From UBA8687 sp964564655 (lineage in GTDB: Bacteria > Nitrospinota > Nitrospinia > Nitrospinales > VA-1): DNA of 10,700 bases. Position numbers and translations under genes: made by a program. The first letter of the stretch is position 1, and each line of letters starts with the position of its first letter. Below, in pieces: positions 7,284-10,700 of this stretch. The notes beneath the pieces are model-generated. The model worked only from the letters and a program-made list of their open reading frames with translations. It was not told the DNA's origin and did no database searches. The stretch spans positions 1 through 10,700 of the forward strand of contig CAZMBO010000058.1 in the NCBI GenBank assembly GCA_964564655.1, written 5' to 3'.

Positions 7284-7310
7284 ACTATAGTCAATTACAG
7301 AGCAAGTCAA
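7284..7310 (-). promoter_or_regulatory. Possible ferredoxin promoter
   Basis: On the reverse strand TTGACT (7305-7310) and TATAGT (7284-7289) each match the sigma-70 consensus at five of six bases. The spacer is only 15 bases, shorter than usual, and the leader would be about 110 bases. The hexamers are good but the spacing makes the call uncertain. Confidence 0.45.
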
Positions 7311-7383
7311 GAAAATTTTTTAGATCCCCCCTGAAATGAATTTTTACCTCTGAATATGTCAAAAACCATTAAATATGAGAGAC

Positions 7384-7412
7384 TTGGGTAATAAATCATT
7401 TTTCAAAATAAT
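7384..7412 (+). promoter_or_regulatory. Possible promoter of the solute-binding protein gene
   Basis: TTGGGT (7384-7389) and AATAAT (7407-7412) are 17 bases apart and would start RNA near 7419, about 53 bases before the ATG. An alternative TATGAT at 7460-7465 would put the start of RNA at or next to the ATG itself. The sequence does not decide between them. Confidence 0.35.
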
Positions 7413-7471
7413 CTCTGTTTTAAAGATTGTTTTTCATCCTTTTTAGTCTTTCTATTTGATATGATTTATTC

Positions 7472-9556
7472 ATGTTTTTAAAAAAGATTCTGTTATATAT
7501 TCCCTTCATTCTGATTCTTTTTCTTACCCAATCTTATTTTTGGGTACCTACCTACGATAAACAGGCGACCGGAAACCCTGCTAGATTGGTTAAATATGTT
7601 CAAGGTTCCGGAGGTGATGCTCAAATATTGAATCCAATTCTCAGCGCAGATACTACAAGTAGCACCATCAGCGACCTTGTATTTGATGGCCTTATTGATC
7701 TTGACAAAGACCTAAAATATCGTCCTCGGCTTGCAAAATCGTGGACGCAATATGAGGAGGCCTATTTAGCCATTAATACATCCTGGGTTTTATCTGGAGG
7801 GAAACTCGAAAAAGAAAGCGGTAACTGGCCGGAAATGCTAATAAAAGCTTTATCCCATAATAAAGAATGGAGTGAAAACCTTCGAAGTATTGAAGTCATC
7901 ACCGAAAAGACAGTCGAAGGTGAAATTGAAAAAATTGGCTATACACTTAAACAACCCGCTAAGTTGAAATTCACACTTACGAATATCAATCAAGATTTTT
8001 TTACACCGATTAAAAATTTTCTCGGCAAAGATTATTTTAATAAATTTCCCTATAGAAAGTTTATTGAAGCAAAAGATCCAAATCAACAAAGGGAGCTTGA
8101 AAAGCAATATGAGAAAATCTTGCAAGTGACCGAGCATAACCCCGTCATCGTTTTTAACCTAAGGAAAGATGTTGTTTTCCACGATGGGCACCCTTTTGAC
8201 TCGGGAGATGTCTTGTTCACCTATAACTCCATCATAAACCCGAAAGGCACGTCTCCGAGGAAGTCAGATTATGAGCCAGTTAAAACCGCAACCGTACTTG
8301 GGCCTCATAGAATCAAATTTACTTACAAGCGGCTATTTTCGCCGGCTTTTGGCTCCTGGGCCATGGGTATTTTGCCGGAGCATATCCTAAATGAAAACAA
8401 ACTGAAACAGGAAGCAGAAAAGAGGGGGCGCGATCCTGAAAAATTCATTATGCGGGATAGTAATTTTGGTAGAAATCCGGTTGGCACTGGGCCTTTCAAA
8501 TTTAAGGAGTGGAAGTCAGACGAAGTCATACGCCTGATGCGAAACGAGAATTATTGGGATGGGGCACCGGAATATGAAGAATATGTAATGCGTATCATCC
8601 CGGATTCGCTAACCCAAGAAATGGAATTTTATGCTGGTGCGATAGACAACTACTCTGTGCAACCACATCAGGTATCGAGATTTTCGAAAGAAAATAAATA
8701 CCAAAGTTTTTCAAGCATAGGCTATTTTTATTCCTACATAGGTTATAACATTCGTAATCCGCTTTTTAAAGATATCGAAATACGTACTGCCCTCGGCATG
8801 GCAATTGACATTGATCCCATAATAAAATATGTCCTTTATGGCGAAGGTGAGAGGGTAACAGGGCCATATCCTAAAATTACCGAATGGTATGACCCCGATG
8901 TCAAGCCATTGTCTTACAATCCTGAAGCGGCAGTACAAATTTTAAACTCCAAAGGTTGGAAGAAAAATGCTGATGGATGGTTGGAAAAGGATGGCAAGGT
9001 GTTCGAGTTTAATTTCATAACAAACAGCGGAAACCTTATTCGCAAAAATATTTTAACGATAGTGCAAGAGAGTTGGCGCAAAATAGGGGTCAAATGCAAC
9101 ACACAACTATTCGAATGGGCTGTGTTTTTGAAAGATTTTGTCAATACATTAAAATATGATGCGTTGGTTTTAGGTTGGAGTATGGGCATAGACCCTGACC
9201 TTTATCAAATATGGCATTCCAGTCAAGCGGGACCTAAACAACTGAACTTTGTAGGTTATAAAAATGCTGAAGCGGACCGTCTTATTACCCGTATCCGTAA
9301 AGAATACGATAGATCTAAACAGGTGAAAATGGCTCGAGAACTGCATCGAATTATTGCACGAGATCAACCCTATACGTTTTTGTACGTGACGAAGTCGACA
9401 CAAGTACTCGATAAAAAAATTATGATTGTTGAAAAAGAAGAAAATAAAAAAGAAAGATATTCGAAAATTTACCCCACCAAAGATGGGCGCATCAAGTATT
9501 ATTTTAACCAGTGGAAAAAGCTACCTTCCATGCCGTCTTTTAGTGAAAATAATTAA
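7472..9556 (+). CDS. Family 5 extracellular solute-binding protein (peptide/nickel ABC type) with large insertion
   Basis: Substrate-binding component of the DppA/OppA class, which captures peptides, nickel or related ligands for an ABC importer. It is 694 residues, longer than the usual 500-550. A hydrophobic N-terminal segment (residues 6-24) exports or anchors it; there is no lipobox cysteine, so it is not an obvious lipoprotein. The SBP_bac_5 domain starts about residue 40 (DAQILNPILSAD, then SDLVFDGLI and YRPRLAKSW). It is interrupted by about 130 residues (92-222) before resuming at VFNLRKDVVFHDGHPFDSGDVLFTY. Later family blocks include GTGPFKFKEWKSDEVIRL and AVQILNSKGW. An in-frame TGA at 7457 leaves ATG 7472 as the first start, with no Shine-Dalgarno before it. 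No permease or ATPase gene adjoins it. The ligand is unknown. Confidence 0.92.
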   Translation: MFLKKILLYIPFILILFLTQSYFWVPTYDKQATGNPARLVKYVQGSGGDAQILNPILSADTTSSTISDLVFDGLIDLDKDLKYRPRLAKSWTQYEEAYLAINTSWVLSGGKLEKESGNWPEMLIKALSHNKEWSENLRSIEVITEKTVEGEIEKIGYTLKQPAKLKFTLTNINQDFFTPIKNFLGKDYFNKFPYRKFIEAKDPNQQRELEKQYEKILQVTEHNPVIVFNLRKDVVFHDGHPFDSGDVLFTYNSIINPKGTSPRKSDYEPVKTATVLGPHRIKFTYKRLFSPAFGSWAMGILPEHILNENKLKQEAEKRGRDPEKFIMRDSNFGRNPVGTGPFKFKEWKSDEVIRLMRNENYWDGAPEYEEYVMRIIPDSLTQEMEFYAGAIDNYSVQPHQVSRFSKENKYQSFSSIGYFYSYIGYNIRNPLFKDIEIRTALGMAIDIDPIIKYVLYGEGERVTGPYPKITEWYDPDVKPLSYNPEAAVQILNSKGWKKNADGWLEKDGKVFEFNFITNSGNLIRKNILTIVQESWRKIGVKCNTQLFEWAVFLKDFVNTLKYDALVLGWSMGIDPDLYQIWHSSQAGPKQLNFVGYKNAEADRLITRIRKEYDRSKQVKMARELHRIIARDQPYTFLYVTKSTQVLDKKIMIVEKEENKKERYSKIYPTKDGRIKYYFNQWKKLPSMPSFSENN

Positions 9557-9654
9557 AGTTAAAAATGAATTTTGGAATTATTGCCTCAGAAATATTCTCA
9601 CTCAGGGTTTTCTGGCGTTGATATAAGGTTTTGATTAAGCCTTTAACTTTAATT
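9551..9654. repeat. 13-bp perfect inverted repeat after the solute-binding protein gene
   Basis: The arms at 9551-9563 (overlapping the stop codon) and 9642-9654 are exact inverted copies separated by 78 bases. They are AT-rich with a central GTT/AAC. They could close a long-range hairpin at the transcript end. No compact G+C-rich terminator is visible here. Confidence 0.35.
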
Positions 9655-9849
9655 TAATAGTTTATCGTTAAGTTATTGAATTTTAAGGCATATTTATTTT
9701 TATAATAGGCATAGCTGTATTTTTTGCACATTTATTTTTTTTCAGCGTAGGTAATGGCGTATGGAAGAAAATAGAAGCAAAGGCTTTGATTATTAAGTAG
9801 ATTTGTTTATAATATTTCATCTTTAAAACCTTTCTATTTGAGATTTATT
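9557..9849. other. AT-rich intergenic region
   Basis: These 293 bases hold no credible gene. They contain the right arm of the inverted repeat and a weak imperfect hairpin around 9587-9617 (GCC-TC-AGAA against TTCT-GGC). Near the right end is the promoter of the following gene. Nothing else is apparent. Confidence 0.65.
9786..9813 (+). promoter_or_regulatory. Promoter of the PCP_red/Cld fusion gene
   Basis: TTGATT (9786-9791) and a perfect TATAAT (9808-9813) are 16 bases apart. Transcription would start near 9820, giving a leader of about 30 bases before the ATG at 9850. Confidence 0.65.
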
Positions 9850-10700
9850 ATGAGTATTGACGATAAAGAGTTGGAAGAATTTATGCCTGACCTGGAGCTG
9901 GAGTGGACCGATGAGGCCCAGACCCGTATGAAAAACGTACCGTTTTTCGTCCGTAAAAGCGTTGTCCGAGGAATCGAACAATATGCAAAGGATAAAAGCC
10001 TTGCAGTGATCGATGACGAGGTGGTTTCGCGTGCCAGGCAAGAAAGGGAAGGCGCCGCCATGGAAGCTGCTAAGCAAAAACGTGAGGCAGAACAGATGGC
10101 ATCTTCTGGCGAAACTCCAACACAACGTCAATATGTTAGCTTCACTTTTTATAAACTCGACCCAACTTATCGGCGTCTTCCAAAAGATGAACGTGACAAA
10201 GGGATACAAGAGTTTATTGATGTTTTGGAAGAGTACGATAATTCTTCAGATATGATTCTTCTCTGCTATTCCATGGTTGGTCTGCGTGGAGATACCGATA
10301 TTATGACCTGGAGAATTTGCTACAGTATGGAAGAGTTCCAGACCATGGCCACACGATTACTGCAAACAGGGCTGGGTAAGTACTTGAATGTATCCCATTC
10401 ATATCTTTCTATGACGAAACGATCTATGTATATGGATTTTTTAAATCCGGAACATGAAGAAGATCGTACTCATATTATCCCGGGAAAGGCCAAATATCTT
10501 TTTATCTATCCCTTTGTTAAAACCCGCGAATGGTATCTGCTGACGCAATTCACCCGGCAGGGAATCATGGACGAACATATTTATGTCGGCAATAAATATC
10601 CTTCTGTTAAATTGAACACGACGTACTGCTTCGGTATCGACGATTACGAGTTTGTGGTTGCTTTCGAAACAGATTCCCCGGACGATTTTCTTGACCTAGT
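9850..10700 (+). CDS. PCP_red domain fused to chlorite-dismutase/HemQ-like domain (3' end outside window)
   Basis: Intact frame of 283 codons running off the window. Residues about 18-65 (LEWTDEAQTRMKNVPFFVRK, then IEQYAKDK and DDEVVSRAR) match the PCP_red domain. That small helical domain is also found at the C-terminus of the light-independent protochlorophyllide reductase B subunit. A charged linker (66-92) leads to a chlorite-dismutase-family domain from about residue 93. His243 in IMDEHIYVG is the expected proximal heme ligand. Tyr220 in YPFVKTREWYLL aligns with the catalytic tyrosine of coproheme decarboxylases. Thirteen residues after His243, where chlorite dismutases have Arg and many decarboxylases Gln, stands Asn256. 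True chlorite dismutase activity is therefore unlikely; a heme-handling or coproheme decarboxylase-like role is inferred. A weak GAG lies 6-7 bases before the ATG. Its codons look richer in G and C than its neighbours'. Confidence 0.9.
   Translation, partial: MSIDDKELEEFMPDLELEWTDEAQTRMKNVPFFVRKSVVRGIEQYAKDKSLAVIDDEVVSRARQEREGAAMEAAKQKREAEQMASSGETPTQRQYVSFTFYKLDPTYRRLPKDERDKGIQEFIDVLEEYDNSSDMILLCYSMVGLRGDTDIMTWRICYSMEEFQTMATRLLQTGLGKYLNVSHSYLSMTKRSMYMDFLNPEHEEDRTHIIPGKAKYLFIYPFVKTREWYLLTQFTRQGIMDEHIYVGNKYPSVKLNTTYCFGIDDYEFVVAFETDSPDDFLDL

Larger units (their letters stand above)
7167..7471. other. Divergent intergenic region between ferredoxin and solute-binding protein genes
   Basis: These 305 bases hold no credible ORF. 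They should carry the promoters of both flanking genes. The stretch is AT-rich, with homopolymer runs and no strong repeat or RNA structure that I can see. Confidence 0.7.

Noticed and set aside
9426..9626. Forward 66-codon ORF rich in lysine
   Set aside because: It overlaps the 3' end of the solute-binding protein gene in another frame, and its N-terminus is just frame-shifted AAA/AAG sequence without a ribosome site.
9823..10209. Reverse-strand ORFs of 128 and 75 codons and a forward 80-codon ORF at 10013-10255
   Set aside because: All overlap the frame starting at 9850, whose translation matches known domains. They are shadow frames.
9850..10700. True chlorite dismutase
   Set aside because: The distal arginine typical of active chlorite dismutases is replaced by Asn256, so only fold membership is claimed.

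Overview
The window is a 10.7 kb piece of an AT-rich bacterial chromosome. It carries ordinary housekeeping genes plus several small or atypical ones, and no insertion sequence, phage gene or CRISPR array is visible. lspA (lipoprotein signal peptidase) and an N-terminally membrane-targeted family 5 solute-binding protein fit a Gram-negative cell. The Allochromatium-type ferredoxin and the protochlorophyllide-reductase-like/chlorite-dismutase-like fusion suggest a deltaproteobacterial, Nitrospinota or Nitrospirota relative. That placement is inference from family resemblance and is weak.

Layout, left to right. Bases 1-4374 are a forward-strand cluster: the 3' part of trpS, then ileS, lspA and a small unknown gene, with gaps of 2 to 11 bases. 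It looks like one operon. trpS and ileS charge tRNAs, and lspA processes lipoproteins. The cluster ends tail-to-tail, 9 bases from a reverse-strand gene for a small antibiotic-biosynthesis-monooxygenase-fold (ABM) protein. A 219-base divergent spacer separates that gene from a forward DJ-1/PfpI-like gene that appears to lack the family's nucleophilic cysteine. This gene converges on a reverse yajQ gene. Beyond yajQ lies a divergent 99-codon orphan gene. A reverse-strand initiator tRNA gene follows, with its own promoter and intrinsic terminator. Next is a reverse-strand gene for a 2[4Fe-4S] ferredoxin with its own terminator. A 305-base divergent spacer then precedes a 694-codon forward gene for a peptide/nickel-type solute-binding protein. 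It has a large N-terminal insertion, no lipobox, no Shine-Dalgarno and no transporter partners in the window. After a 293-base AT-rich spacer, the window runs off inside a forward gene joining a PCP_red helical domain to a chlorite-dismutase/HemQ-fold domain.

Two genes are cut by the window edges: trpS at its 5' end and the fusion gene at its 3' end. No undescribed multi-gene system is evident. The most interesting single items are the PCP_red/Cld fusion with an unusual distal-pocket residue, the cysteine-less DJ-1-like protein, the enlarged orphan solute-binding protein, and the U1/U72 acceptor end of the initiator tRNA.
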